Below, one piece after another: positions 25,154 through 35,851 of a stretch of 58,524 bases of DNA. Position numbers and translations under genes: made by a program. The stretch comes from Bryobacteraceae bacterium. Lineage in GTDB: Bacteria; Acidobacteriota; Terriglobia; Bryobacterales; Bryobacteraceae. Below the pieces are notes generated by a model. It was not told the DNA's origin. It did no database searches and saw only the letters and a program-made list of their open reading frames with translations. Every line of letters starts with the position of its first letter. Position 1 is the stretch's first letter. The stretch is taken from positions 1-58,524 of the forward strand of contig JANWVO010000059.1 in NCBI GenBank assembly GCA_025056865.1. Direction: 5' to 3'.

Positions 25154-26137
25154 TCAAACCTCGATGTTCACGATCTTCTTGATGATCATGTAGCCGATCA
25201 CCTGGAGCACGATCGCGCCCACCATCATCATGTTGCCCACCTCTTCGCGAACGAAGAAGGTCACATAGTCCGGGTTGACGATGAACATCATCGCCGCCAC
25301 GCCGATCGGGATCAGCGTCAGCGCCATTCCGGTCATGCGGCCATGCGCGCTGATGGCGCGAATCTTGCCGCGCAGCTTGAAGCGCTCCCGGATCACATAG
25401 GCCAGCTTGTCGAGAATCTCGGCCAGGTTGCCGCCCGTGCGCTTCTGCAGCAGCACCGCGCTGACAAAGAAGTGGACGTCGAGCGAGGGAACCCGCTGCC
25501 CCAGCTTTTGCAGCGCCACATCGAGCGGCATGCCGAGGTTGTGCTCTTCGAAGGCGCGCCGGAATTCGCCGGCCAGCGGCTCCTGGAACTCGCGGTGCAG
25601 CATCTCGAGCGAAACCGAGAAGGCGTGGCCGGCGCGCATGGAACGCGCCATGAACTCGAGGCTGTCCGGAAACTGCTCCTCGAACTTCCTCAGCCGCGCC
25701 TTGCGCTTGGAGGCCACATACATCAGCGGGAGGCATCCGGCCGCCGCGCCCACGAAGAAGGCCGACCAGCGGTAGTGGACCGGCAGCAGCCCCCAGGCCA
25801 GCCAGAAAGCCACCAGGAACAGCGCCAGGCAGGAATGCACGAGCCGCGCCACCTTCCATTTCAGCCCCGCCTGCTCCAGCAGCCTTTGCAGCCGGTCCTG
25901 GAGCTCGAATTTCTTCATCAGCCGAAGCACGACCTTGCCCGTCGTGTGGTCGTCCACCGCGATCAGCGGCGCGTTGGACGACTTGCTCCGGGCCGCCGCC
26001 TTCTTCTTCTCGGGCGAGCCCAGCACGCGCTGCCTGATTTCTTCGGCCCCGGCCGTGCGGGAGCGCCGGCTCACCAGCATCCACACACCGACCATCGCCC
26101 CCCAGACGGCGAGGAAGACCAGCAGGAAACCACCCAT
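25154..26137 (-). CDS. tadB: TadB-like inner-membrane platform protein, main cluster
   Basis: 327 residues. N-terminal helix (GGFLLVFLAVWGAMVGVWMLV), basic linker, two helices, then the F domain (EEQFPDSLEFMARSMRAGHA, GMPLDVALQKLGQRVPSLD, KRTGGNLAEILDKLAYVIRE) and two C-terminal helices. TadB and the upstream cpaF are separated by only 2 bp, so translation is likely coupled. It is paralogous to the protein starting at 5914. Confidence 0.88.
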   Translation of the reverse strand: MGGFLLVFLAVWGAMVGVWMLVSRRSRTAGAEEIRQRVLGSPEKKKAAARSKSSNAPLIAVDDHTTGKVVLRLMKKFELQDRLQRLLEQAGLKWKVARLVHSCLALFLVAFWLAWGLLPVHYRWSAFFVGAAAGCLPLMYVASKRKARLRKFEEQFPDSLEFMARSMRAGHAFSVSLEMLHREFQEPLAGEFRRAFEEHNLGMPLDVALQKLGQRVPSLDVHFFVSAVLLQKRTGGNLAEILDKLAYVIRERFKLRGKIRAISAHGRMTGMALTLIPIGVAAMMFIVNPDYVTFFVREEVGNMMMVGAIVLQVIGYMIIKKIVNIEV

Positions 26138-26139
26138 GT

Positions 26140-27501
26140 TCAGACCTCCTCCACTTCGTCGAAGATCTCAGGCCGCAGCCGGATCCCCGCCGCGAGCAGC
26201 TTCTCGTAGAACTTCGGCCGGATCCCGGTGGCCGCGAACCGGCCAAGAACCCGGCCCTCCGGCGAAAGCCCCCGCTTCTCGAACACGAAGATGTCCTGCA
26301 GCGTCACGATCTCGCCTTCCATGCCGGTCACCTCGGTGATGTTGGTCACCCGGCGCGAGCCGTCGCTGAAGCGAGCCGCCTGCACGAGCAGGTGCACCGC
26401 GCTGGCGATCTGCTGGCGGATCGAAATCAGCTGCATGCTCGAATTGGCCATCGACACCATCACCTCGAGGCGGCTGATGCCGTCGCGCGGCGAGTTGGCG
26501 TGAATCGTCGTCAGCGAGCCGTCGTGGCCCGTGTTCATCGCCTGCAACATGTCGAGCGCCTCCGGGCCGCGCACCTCGCCCACCACGATGCGGTCCGGAC
26601 GCATGCGGAGGCTGTTGATCAGCAGCTCGCGCTGCCGCACGGCGCCGTGGCCCTCCAGGTTCGGCGGCCTCGTCTCCAGCCGCACCACGTGGGGCTGCTT
26701 CAGTTGCAGCTCGGCCGCGTCCTCGATGGTCACGATGCGCTCCTTGGGGTTGATGAAGAATGAGAGCGCGTTGAGCAGCGTCGTCTTGCCCGCGCCCGTT
26801 CCGCCGATGATGATGATGTTCAGGCGCGCCTTCACCGCCGCCTCGAGCAGCTCCATCATGCCCCGCGTCATCGCCTTGCGCTCGACGAGGTCGGCCGGCA
26901 TGAGCTTGTCCTGCGTGAAGCGGCGGATCGACATCACCGGACCGTCGAGCGCCAGCGGCGGAATGATCGCATTGACGCGGCTGCCATCGAGCAGGCGCGC
27001 GTCCACCATCGGGTTGGACTCGTCCACGCGGCGCCCCACCTGGCTGACGATCTTGTCAATGATCCGCAGCAGGTGGGCATCGTCGCGGAAGGTCACGCTC
27101 GTCAGCTCGAGCACGCCCTTGCGCTCCACGTAGACCTGCTTGCTGCCGTTGACCAGAATGTCGGAGATGGTCGGGTCCTGAAGCAGCGGCTCGAGCGGCC
27201 CGAGTCCGAAGACCTCGTCGAGCACTTCGTCGCAGATCTGCTGCTTTTCGAGCGCGCTCAGCAGGGTCGGCTCGGCGTCGATCAGCGCGATCAGCGCCTG
27301 CCGCACCTCGGCGCGCACGCGCTGGTTGTCGATCGTCGCCAGCGCCTCCAGATTGATCTTGTCCAGGAGCTTGCGATGCAGGGTGAACTTCAGCTCCTGG
27401 TACTCCGGCTTCAGCGCCGACTTCGGGCGCCCGGCGTTCTTCAGCAGGCGCTGCTCCCAGCTGAGCTGCTGGACCGGCTTCTGCTCCAGGTTCGGAATCA
27501 T
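26140..27501 (-). CDS. cpaF: CpaF/TadA secretion ATPase
   Basis: 453 residues, a full-length CpaF-type VirB11-like ATPase. Visible motifs are [20 protein letters not shown], the Walker [10 protein letters not shown] at about 233-241, the Asp box [10 protein letters not shown], the Walker B region [16 protein letters not shown], and the His box [14 protein letters not shown]. It is a cytoplasmic hexamer that powers Flp pilus assembly. An AGGAGGAG lies upstream of the ATG. It is the only pilus ATPase in the window and may also serve the short Tad set at 5.3-7.8 kb. Confidence 0.92.
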   Translation of the reverse strand: MIPNLEQKPVQQLSWEQRLLKNAGRPKSALKPEYQELKFTLHRKLLDKINLEALATIDNQRVRAEVRQALIALIDAEPTLLSALEKQQICDEVLDEVFGLGPLEPLLQDPTISDILVNGSKQVYVERKGVLELTSVTFRDDAHLLRIIDKIVSQVGRRVDESNPMVDARLLDGSRVNAIIPPLALDGPVMSIRRFTQDKLMPADLVERKAMTRGMMELLEAAVKARLNIIIIGGTGAGKTTLLNALSFFINPKERIVTIEDAAELQLKQPHVVRLETRPPNLEGHGAVRQRELLINSLRMRPDRIVVGEVRGPEALDMLQAMNTGHDGSLTTIHANSPRDGISRLEVMVSMANSSMQLISIRQQIASAVHLLVQAARFSDGSRRVTNITEVTGMEGEIVTLQDIFVFEKRGLSPEGRVLGRFAATGIRPKFYEKLLAAGIRLRPEIFDEVEEV

Positions 27502-27595
27502 CCTGATGCGCTCCTCCTACTCATGCTCCGTGCATGGCTTGCTGCATCTGCAAACTACAGATCGGCCGCCCGGGGCAAAAACTTCACACCGCATT

Positions 27596-28804
27596 TCAGC
27601 CCTCCGAAAGCACAGGCCGCCCCTCGCCGGCCCCGGTCCTGGCCCGGGCCGCGGCCGACGCCGTCGAAGTCGCTTTCGCCACCATCTGCTCGAGCGAACG
27701 GCCGAACTCGGACTCCCTGCCCATCGGCTCCACCCGCGTCACCATCCGGTGCACCGAAGCCGGGTCGTCGGGAAGCGCGGCAAAGACCGGGCAGCTGAAA
27801 ATCTTTTCCATGTCGGCCACCGAAAGATCCGCGCGCCGGTCCAGGCGGTTGACGAGGATCTGGAAGCGTTCCCGCGAGAAGCCGAGCTGCCCAAGCAGCC
27901 CCACGGCGCGCCGCGCCATGTGGAGGCTGGGAAGCTCCGGCGTCGACACGAGGTAGGCTGCATCGGCCTCCGACAGCACGAACAGGCTCAGCCGGTGAAA
28001 CACCGACGGCAGATCGACGATGACCCAGTCGTACAGCAGCCGGCTGAATTCGAGCACCTCGTGCAGGCCGTTGGAGTCGATCTCCTCCCCCACAGGCTGG
28101 TCCGGCGCCGCCAGAACGTCGATGCCGCCCGCCGACACGGTCATGGCCGACCACGCCCCGGGATCGAGCGCCGACGACCGCGCAATCGCGTCGAGCACCG
28201 AATAGGTGGGCGCCAGCTTCAGATGGAACGCAATGGCGCCGGCCAGCGTGTCCAGATCCACGAGCAGGACCCGCCGTCCCGCCTGCTTCCGGACGGCGAA
28301 GGCGAACTGCGTCGCAATGGTCGAGGCGCCAGCCCCGGGCTTGACCGGGGAGAACGCCACCAGCACCCCCGACTCGCCCGGCTGCTGCGGCTCGGGCTGC
28401 CTCAGCCTCCAGATCCGCGCTGCGGCTTCCCTCTGCGCGGCCGCATCGAAGGGCATGCTGAGGAATTCGGCCGCCCCGGCGCGGAAACAGCGGATCAGCG
28501 TGTCCGGCTCAGGCCGGTGGTGCAGTCCCACCACCTGCACCGGGGGCTGCAAGGAAGCCGCCACGGGGATGAGCGCGCAGGCGGCGCCGAAATCCGACGC
28601 CAGATCCAGCAGGACGACGTCAGGCTGCATCTGCCGCAGCCGCATCTCGAGCGTTGCGGCCGCCGGGTAGCCCTTGAGCTCGGCAAGGATCTGAAAGACC
28701 TTGGCTTCGCCCGCCGCGCGGAGAAAGCTCTCGGCCAGGGCGCGGTCGTTGGCCACCAGCACCGCCGTCAGAGCTTTCTCGCGCGCGCCTCCAGCGACGT
28801 TCAT
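27596..28804 (-). CDS. cpaE: CpaE-like localisation ATPase
   Basis: 402 residues. The N-terminal 130 residues form an atypical receiver-like domain (TAVLVANDRALAESFLRAAG, VVLLDLASDFGAACAL). The C-terminal part is a ParA/MinD-type ATPase with the deviant Walker A SPVKPGAGASTIATQFA, RRVLLVDLDTLAGAIAF and DWVIVDLPSVFHRLSLF. CpaE proteins position the Tad machine in the cell. An Ala-rich tail follows. It lies between cpaC (39 bp gap) and cpaF (94 bp gap). Confidence 0.87.
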   Translation of the reverse strand: MNVAGGAREKALTAVLVANDRALAESFLRAAGEAKVFQILAELKGYPAAATLEMRLRQMQPDVVLLDLASDFGAACALIPVAASLQPPVQVVGLHHRPEPDTLIRCFRAGAAEFLSMPFDAAAQREAAARIWRLRQPEPQQPGESGVLVAFSPVKPGAGASTIATQFAFAVRKQAGRRVLLVDLDTLAGAIAFHLKLAPTYSVLDAIARSSALDPGAWSAMTVSAGGIDVLAAPDQPVGEEIDSNGLHEVLEFSRLLYDWVIVDLPSVFHRLSLFVLSEADAAYLVSTPELPSLHMARRAVGLLGQLGFSRERFQILVNRLDRRADLSVADMEKIFSCPVFAALPDDPASVHRMVTRVEPMGRESEFGRSLEQMVAKATSTASAAARARTGAGEGRPVLSEG

Positions 28805-28843
28805 TCCGGGTTCTCGCCTCCTGTTGCGGCTCCTCGGCCGGGC

Positions 28844-30271
28844 TCAGCGGTTGGGCTTGCCCGATGCCGGGGCCCGGCGGTACAGGTCCTTCCGGTTCTC
28901 GGCCGGCCTCGCTCCGGCGCCCTCGCCCGACGAGCCGGGCATTCCGTTGGGAAGCATCATTGGCGCCATCAGGCCGTACGGCATGGCAGGCAGCATCCTG
29001 GCATCGGAAGCCGACGCCGGCTCGACGATCTCCGGCGTCACCAGCACGATCAGCTCCGTCTTCGACCGGTTCTCGTTCCGGCTCCGGAACAGGGCTCCCA
29101 GCACGGGGATGTTGGCCAGTCCGGGAATCCGGCTGAGGCTTTCCGTCGTCCGGTCGTCGATCAGGCCGCCGATGACAAAGCTCTGGCCCGGCGCAAGCTC
29201 GATGTTCGACTCCACGCGCCGCGTCGCCAGAGCCGGAATCGTGAAGCCGCTCAGGGTGACCGAGTTGGCCATGTCGATTGTCGACACCTCCGGCTTGACA
29301 TACATCTTCAGCGTGCCGTTCTCGGTCAGATTGGGCGTGAAGGTCAACCGGATGCCAAACTCGCGGAACTGCACCGTCACGGCGCCCGCATTGGCCCCGC
29401 CTTGGAGCACCGGCACCGGGAACTCGCCGCCCACCAGGAAGCTGGCTTCCTTGCCATTGCTGGTCAGCAGGTTCGGCTCGGCCAGGATCTGCAGCAGTCC
29501 CTGGATCTGGAGCGCCTTGATGGTGGCCGCCACGTTCAGGTCCGGCCGGAAGGCGAAGATGTTCAGGGCGTCCGTCAGGTTGTAGGCCGTCGTCGTGCCC
29601 GGCAGGGCGCCGGGAATCGTGCCCTGCAGCAGCGACGGACGCGGCGGCGAAAACTGGCCCGTTGTCACGATGCCGGGGGTGTTCAGGGCCCCCGTCGACA
29701 TCAGGTTCGTCCCAAGCTGCAGCGCCGCGTTGCGGTTCAGCTCGGCGAATTTCACCCGCAGCAGCACCTGCTTCTCGGCCGGCGCCGGCCTGGAGCGGAG
29801 GTTGTTCACCACGTTCTTGGCCACGCCCTGCAACAGCGCCGCCGCGCGGTCGGCCACAGCCTGGGAAGACACCGTGCCGTTCAGCGAGATCGAGTCCCGC
29901 GCCGCGGTCACCTGGATGTCCTCGCCCGGGAACGTCTCCCGCAACAGCCTCCGGATGGGCTCGAGGTTCATCTCGACGTTGACGTTGAACATGTTGCGCT
30001 GGCCGGATTTCGCCCACACGACCAGCGTGGCCGTGCCGAGCCCTTTGGCGTGAAGCAGGATCTCGCGCGTCGACACCGGGACGTAGTCGACGACCTCCGG
30101 ATTGGACGTCGAGATCCGGCTCACATCCTCCGGGTAGTCGATCACGACGCTCTTGCCGAGCGTCACGCGGATGTCCTCGGCGCTTCCCTGCGCCAGGGCA
30201 GCCGTGGCCGCCAGTGCCAGCAGGCCGGCCCAGCCTGCCAGAGGTCGGAGGTACAGGATCGAGCGTTTCAC
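28844..30271 (-). CDS. cpaC: CpaC/RcpA secretin of the Tad pilus
   Basis: 475 residues. A signal peptide (YLRPLAGWAGLLALAATAALAQ) precedes the pilus-formation domain (VTLGKSVVIDYPEDVSRIST, GLGTATLVVW), a BON-like stretch (DSISLNGTVSSQAVADRAAA) and the secretin core (EFGIRLTFTPNLTENGTLKM, SFVIGGLIDDRTTESLSRIP, VLGALFRSRNENRSKTELIV, VTPEIVEP). It should form the outer-membrane channel for the pilus. It overlaps the cpaB stop by ATGA. Confidence 0.92.
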   Translation of the reverse strand: MKRSILYLRPLAGWAGLLALAATAALAQGSAEDIRVTLGKSVVIDYPEDVSRISTSNPEVVDYVPVSTREILLHAKGLGTATLVVWAKSGQRNMFNVNVEMNLEPIRRLLRETFPGEDIQVTAARDSISLNGTVSSQAVADRAAALLQGVAKNVVNNLRSRPAPAEKQVLLRVKFAELNRNAALQLGTNLMSTGALNTPGIVTTGQFSPPRPSLLQGTIPGALPGTTTAYNLTDALNIFAFRPDLNVAATIKALQIQGLLQILAEPNLLTSNGKEASFLVGGEFPVPVLQGGANAGAVTVQFREFGIRLTFTPNLTENGTLKMYVKPEVSTIDMANSVTLSGFTIPALATRRVESNIELAPGQSFVIGGLIDDRTTESLSRIPGLANIPVLGALFRSRNENRSKTELIVLVTPEIVEPASASDARMLPAMPYGLMAPMMLPNGMPGSSGEGAGARPAENRKDLYRRAPASGKPNR

Positions 30272-31221
30272 GGATTCCTCCCCATGCTCTCAGCCGTCTT
30301 GCCCGGCTGGATCGTTTCGACCTTCTTTTCCACGCCGCGGATGGCGATGATCTGATCCGGCACCGGCGCCGGCGGCGGAGGCGGCGGCGGAGGCGGCGCC
30401 ACGGTGGCCGGCTCTGGCTGCGGCCGCCTGCGGCGTGGCGACGGCACCTCCGGCTCATCTTCGACCGGAGCGCTGTCCTGGCTCATCGTGGTCATCTGCG
30501 GCCTGGCGTGCTTGCCATAGAGCGCCATCAGGCTCAGCCCTGTCGTCTTCTCGATGTTCTGGTCGCCGCCGTTGCGCAACACAAGCTGGATGCGGCCCTC
30601 GTTGCCAGCCAGCGTCAGCAGCTCGGCCTGCTGCGGCGTCACCAGCAGCGTGACGTTGGGCGCGTCCACCGGCTTGCCGCTGGAATCGGTCTGCAGGGTC
30701 TTGCCGGCGCTCAGCACCAGAATGTTCTGAAGGATCGTCTTGGTCACGGTCGTGTTGTTGCCAGGCGGGTGGCCGGTGATCAGCACGTCCACGCGCATGC
30801 CGGGCAGCACGAAACCGGCGACCCCGACGACGTCGTTGACGCGCACCGTGACGGCCCGCATCCCGACCGGAATCACCGGCGCCAGGCCGACGCCGCTGCC
30901 GCGCTGCGCCAGCCGGCCTTCCAGGATCGGCTCTTCCGCCAGGATGTTGGCGACGACCGGCCGGTCGAGCACGTCTTCCGGCTTGCTGAATCCGCCCTTG
31001 GGGAATGCCTGGGCCGGAATCTTGACCACCTTGACGTCGGCCGCCTTCACCGTCAGCCCCACCGGGAGCGGGCGGGCGGCGACGACGACGTCCTTCATTT
31101 CGATCACCTCGGCCTTCTTCGGCGGATTGCCGGCCTTGGAGGTCATCGAGTAGAACAGCGCGCTGACCACCAGGGCGAAGACGAGGCTGACTGCCAGAAC
31201 GGTTAGGAACCTACGATCCAT
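30268..31221 (-). CDS. cpaB: CpaB/RcpC Tad pilus assembly protein, main cluster
   Basis: 317 residues. One N-terminal helix (FLTVLAVSLVFALVVSALFY), then the SAF-like region VVVAARPLPVGLTVKAADVK, VIPVGMRAVTVRVNDVVGVA and LPGMRVDVLITG. The C-terminus contains an acidic/basic linker and a run of eleven prolines (from about residue 274) before a conserved-looking end. A proline run like this is likely to span periplasm or peptidoglycan. It is the first clearly assigned gene of the main Tad operon. Confidence 0.9.
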   Translation of the reverse strand: MDRRFLTVLAVSLVFALVVSALFYSMTSKAGNPPKKAEVIEMKDVVVAARPLPVGLTVKAADVKVVKIPAQAFPKGGFSKPEDVLDRPVVANILAEEPILEGRLAQRGSGVGLAPVIPVGMRAVTVRVNDVVGVAGFVLPGMRVDVLITGHPPGNNTTVTKTILQNILVLSAGKTLQTDSSGKPVDAPNVTLLVTPQQAELLTLAGNEGRIQLVLRNGGDQNIEKTTGLSLMALYGKHARPQMTTMSQDSAPVEDEPEVPSPRRRRPQPEPATVAPPPPPPPPPAPVPDQIIAIRGVEKKVETIQPGKTAESMGRNP

Positions 31222-31386
31222 GGAAAGGCCTCCGTTGAAAACCTGTCGAAAAGGGTTGCCCGGCCGCGGCCGCGCGGGACGCAGCCCGCACCGCCGCCCT
31301 GCCGGGCGCCGCGCCCGCCTCCAGCCGCCTGCGGCGGCCGCCTGGACAGGCGCTTCCGCGGCGGAATCTGGCCAGAGCAGGGACTC

Positions 31387-31623
31387 TCATCGGGACTCCT
31401 CCAGCCGGGCGCCGCCCGCTGCTTTTTTTGGCGCCGCTCCCGCGGCAGTGCCTTCTTCCCGATGCTCCATCCACCACACGCCGGCCGCCAGCCCGGCCGA
31501 AAGGGCGAAGTTCAGCAGGTCCTCGCCGCCTGGCATGCGCCATCCGGTGGCAGGCATGCGCCCGGCCTCGTCCTCCGGGACTTCGCCACGAGTCCTGTTC
31601 GGGTCGACTTCTGCCACTGCCAT
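31387..31623 (-). CDS. Small protein with one predicted membrane helix upstream of cpaB
   Basis: 78 residues from the ATG at 31623, chosen because GGAGGAGAGG lies three bases upstream; an in-frame ATG at 31656 would overlap the previous gene. The sequence is charged (EVDPNRTRGEVPEDEAG) with a short hydrophobic segment LLNFALSAGLAAGVWWM and an Ala/Lys/Glu tail. No family was recognised. It lies between the large membrane protein and cpaB on the same strand. The 165 bp from 31222 to 31386 hold another open frame with an ATGA-overlapping start, but its translation looks random. Confidence 0.5.
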   Translation of the reverse strand: MAVAEVDPNRTRGEVPEDEAGRMPATGWRMPGGEDLLNFALSAGLAAGVWWMEHREEGTAAGAAPKKAAGGARLEESR

Positions 31624-31652
31624 TGCCCTCTCCTCCCACTCTTTCGGCAGGG

Positions 31653-33311
31653 TCATGGAATTTCATTAGGGGCAGCCGCGGGACAATTTGCGCAGGCTCT
31701 GCCCGGCCGCTGGAGCGCGGCCCGGAGCCCGCCCGGCTGCCGGCGCCGGAACAGCACCGCCGTGCCGTCGTCATCCACCACAACCCAGTCGCGGCTTTCT
31801 TTGAGCAGGCTCGCCAGCGCCATCCCCGGCGGCAGAAGCACCGTGTCGAAACGGTACTTGTCCAGCACCTCGCGCCACCGGTGGTGGCCATTGATCGCGT
31901 TCAGGTACTCGAGGGCGATCTCCCGGCCGTAAAAGTCGCTGCGGCCGTCGAAGAAGACCCGCCCGGCCGGATAGAAGCGGTAAATCAGGTAGTCGGCCCA
32001 CTGGTCCTGGGTCAGAATCCGCGCCTGGCGGAGCATCGCCTCATGCCGCCCCGCCATGGCCGCAGGAAAACGGTCTCCGGGGAAATCTTCGATCCGGGGC
32101 ACAGGCAGGATGCCGGCCAGCGCCAGCGCCAGCACGGCCACCGGCCAGACAGTGGCCCTTCGCAGCTCGCCGTCCATGTCGCGCGCCAGGCTGTCGAGAG
32201 TCGCCGCCACGGACCGCGGTCCCCGCTGCTGCGCCCAGCCTTCCCACCAGCGCTGGATTTCCGCGCCGAGCAGCGGCAGCGCCACGCCCGCAAACAGCGG
32301 AATGTGGCGCGCCGACTCCAGCGAAGCGTGCGCCCAGAAAAGAATCCACAGCGGCTCCACGACCCTGCGGCGGGCCAGCCACAGCCCGCTGGCGGCCACC
32401 GCTGCCAGCAGGATCACCTCATAGTGCAGCATCGTCTCGCCCCGAAACGACGGGGCCCGGAATTCGCCGACGATATTGCGGATGTAGTCGGCCCGCAGAT
32501 ACTGGAATGTGTGCGCGTGCAGCCGCCAGCCGTAAGGGTTGGCCAGGCTCGCCGCCAGGCAGGCCAGCGCGAGCGCCCCGTAGCGGCCCGCTTCCGTCCA
32601 TTTCCTTTTCCCCAGCCAGGCTTCCGCCGCCAGCCCGGCGGCCGTCAGCCCAAGCAACGCGATCAGGGCCAGCCAGCCCCCATGCAGATTGGTCCAGAGC
32701 GTGGCCAGCGGCACCAGCAGCCAGATGCGGACGCGCCGCCCCTTCAGGTCGGCCTGAATCCACCAGGCCGCCAGTGGCAGCAGCAGCATGGTGAAAAGGT
32801 GGGGCCGCGACAGCAGATGCAGCGTCGCCGCGCTGAAGCCGAGAAGCGACAGCGGCAGCGCGACCCACATCCGGGCGCCCTGCCAGAGCATGTGGCGAAG
32901 CACGACTCCGCAGTAGGCGGCGCCCGCCGCCAACCCGAACAGTGCGATCCATTGCAGGCCGCCTGCCGCGTGAATCCAGGCCAGCACCACGTCGGCCAGC
33001 CATTCCCACGCAAACCAGGCCTCGCCGGCTTTCGAAAAGGAAAACAGATCCCGGTGCACGAAGCTGCGGTTTTGCAGGATCCACTCCCCCGTGCGGATGT
33101 GCCAGCCCGTATCCCCGTCGGCCAGCAGCAGCCGGATGCCGCTTTCCGACAGCCCGACAAACCACAGCGGCACTGCCACCAACAGGACGTCCAGCAGCGA
33201 CGGCCGCAGCCTCCACAACCATGCCGCCGCCGCTGCCAGTCCCTGCGGCGGGGATTTTGTCATCGCGCCTGCCAGTCCTGCGCGCGGTACGGATCCGGTT
33301 CCAGTACTCAT
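31653..33311 (-). CDS. Polytopic membrane protein at the head of the Tad cluster, GT-C-like
   Basis: 552 residues from the ATG at 33311, which has AAGGGG a few bases upstream. About ten membrane helices are visible (for example LLDVLLVAVPLWFVGL, WIALFGLAAGAAYCGVVL, VAVLALALAGILPV). The loop LLADGDTGWHIRTGEWI resembles the first periplasmic loop of GT-C-type lipid-linked glycosyltransferases, where acidic residues bind the donor. The C-terminal segment (QDQWADYLIYRFYPAGRVFFDGRSDFYG) is soluble. It could glycosylate a pilus or surface component; that is inference from fold-like features and position. Confidence 0.6.
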   Translation of the reverse strand: MSTGTGSVPRAGLAGAMTKSPPQGLAAAAAWLWRLRPSLLDVLLVAVPLWFVGLSESGIRLLLADGDTGWHIRTGEWILQNRSFVHRDLFSFSKAGEAWFAWEWLADVVLAWIHAAGGLQWIALFGLAAGAAYCGVVLRHMLWQGARMWVALPLSLLGFSAATLHLLSRPHLFTMLLLPLAAWWIQADLKGRRVRIWLLVPLATLWTNLHGGWLALIALLGLTAAGLAAEAWLGKRKWTEAGRYGALALACLAASLANPYGWRLHAHTFQYLRADYIRNIVGEFRAPSFRGETMLHYEVILLAAVAASGLWLARRRVVEPLWILFWAHASLESARHIPLFAGVALPLLGAEIQRWWEGWAQQRGPRSVAATLDSLARDMDGELRRATVWPVAVLALALAGILPVPRIEDFPGDRFPAAMAGRHEAMLRQARILTQDQWADYLIYRFYPAGRVFFDGRSDFYGREIALEYLNAINGHHRWREVLDKYRFDTVLLPPGMALASLLKESRDWVVVDDDGTAVLFRRRQPGGLRAALQRPGRACANCPAAAPNEIP

Positions 33312-33458
33312 GCCGCCCCTTGCCCACCCTCCCATCGGCAGGAATCGGGCAGGGGATTAGATCTGGCCGCGGAATTCATGGAAAAGCGTCGGCAGGCCAG
33401 CCGCGGCTTTCGCCCTTGCAACCGAATGCGCCCAGAGATGAGAAGAAAATAATTTTCG

Positions 33459-33584
33459 TTTTTGCCGGCTCCCTCTTGCGTTGCGACTGAGGCCGGAGCA
33501 AAAATGACGGCTAGAGATATCCAGTATCTCCTCCTCCAACATCGGCCGACTGCTTCCTCCTCCGGCAGTCGGCCTTTCTTCTTT
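33459..33584 (+). ncRNA. Candidate structured RNA with terminal hairpin
   Basis: Three hairpins follow in order on the plus strand. The first pairs TTTTTGC (33459-33465) with GCAAAAA (33498-33504), continues with CGGC/GCCG after a two-base bulge, then CTC/GAG. The second is GAGATA-TCCAG-TATCTC (33514-33530). The third is the intrinsic terminator at 33544-33584. The upstream flank is an AT-rich island that could hold a promoter. A GGAG (33495-33498) and ATG (33504) sit in or next to the first hairpin, so a leader peptide under structural control is an alternative. No gene follows on this strand until 35852. Confidence 0.45.
33544..33584 (+). terminator. Intrinsic terminator
   Basis: GGCCGACTGC (33544-33553) pairs perfectly with GCAGTCGGCC (33565-33574), loop of 11 bases, followed by TTTCTTCTTT. 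It is the clearest rho-independent terminator I see in the window and works only on the plus strand. Confidence 0.7.
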
Positions 33585-34360
33585 GCTGCGTCCCCGGCAG
33601 ATTCTCCCGCGCCCCCCGAGGCTGCCCCCGGTCGGCATTGTCCGGGGCCGGCTGGCGGATGCCGCCTTTCCGCCAGGGTCGGCAGCGGGGCAGACGCGGG
33701 CGCCCCGCCTCGCGAGGGCCGCTGCGCCCGGAAGCGGGCCGCTCTGCGGGAGCCGGCGCGGCAAGCGGAGGCCGCCTCTCCCCGTGTCCTGTTGTCTCCG
33801 GAGGGATGGCCGCGCTGCACCCCACGCGGCAGCGGAGCGCAACGTCACCCGCTCCGTGGCCGGCCCGGGCTGCCTTCCCATAATGCTTTGTCCGGCCCGG
33901 ACCGCTTCGAGCGAACTGGCAGCAGACAGCGCGGCGGGCTGAATCATCCTGCCGGAGACCTGTGGTCTGCGCGGGCGACGCCGCGGCGTGCGGAAACACC
34001 CCCGGCGGTCGTGGCCGCGCTGCCCGGAGAGATGGGAGGCAGGGATCGCACCCGAAGCGGTCAGGGCGGCTCCGGCCACGCCCCGGCCCCAGGGATGTGA
34101 GCGAAAGGCGGCAGCTTCGACTTGCCGCCCTCCTTCACTGGGTCCGCCGCCGGGAGAAGATGGCGGTGGCGGCAGCGGCCGCCGCGTTGCCGTAAGGTGC
34201 CGGATGGCTGATCCGTCCCGCGTCGCGACGGATCGCCGGCATGCAGCGCCGGCTGCGGGGGGCGGCCCTCGCAAGCGGGCGGGGCTTCAGGACCCCCGTC
34301 CAGCCGCCTCCGCGCCCCAACAGGCCGCGGGGCCGCCGCCGGGCTCTTCCCAATTCTCCT

Positions 34361-35644
<1,284 letters not shown>

Positions 35645-35851
35645 GGGCGGATGACTCCTTGGAACTCCTGCTGGCACATACTCTATCGCATCCCCGCCCG
35701 CAAGGGCAGCGAATTGATATGCCACCTGCCATGGGCGCAATCCGCCGCCTCCGGGTTACCCGCTCCGGCCATCCGGCATCCCGCGGCTGAAGCCGCCCCT
35801 GCTTCATCCCGCTTCATGCGATCATGGGTCTGGAAAGGAACCTTCGCCGCC

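Larger units (their letters stand above)
33312..34360. other. Gene-poor region of about 1.05 kb
   Basis: Apart from the structured element at 33459-33584 I see no gene. Open frames here translate to Arg/Pro/Ala-rich sequence without domains. An AT-rich island (about 33441-33463) stands out in otherwise very GC-rich DNA and probably carries promoter elements for the Tad operon on the minus strand, for the plus-strand RNA, or both. Confidence 0.4.

Noticed and set aside
31211-31386. Open frame with ATGA-overlapping start between the small protein and cpaB
   Set aside because: Its translation (Arg/Ala-rich) shows no structure and runs into the cpaB start; probably spacer.
33462-34100. 212-codon plus-strand frame starting near the structured RNA
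   Set aside because: It reads through a perfect intrinsic terminator and becomes low-complexity Arg/Pro/Gly sequence; only a short leader peptide at 33504 remains conceivable.
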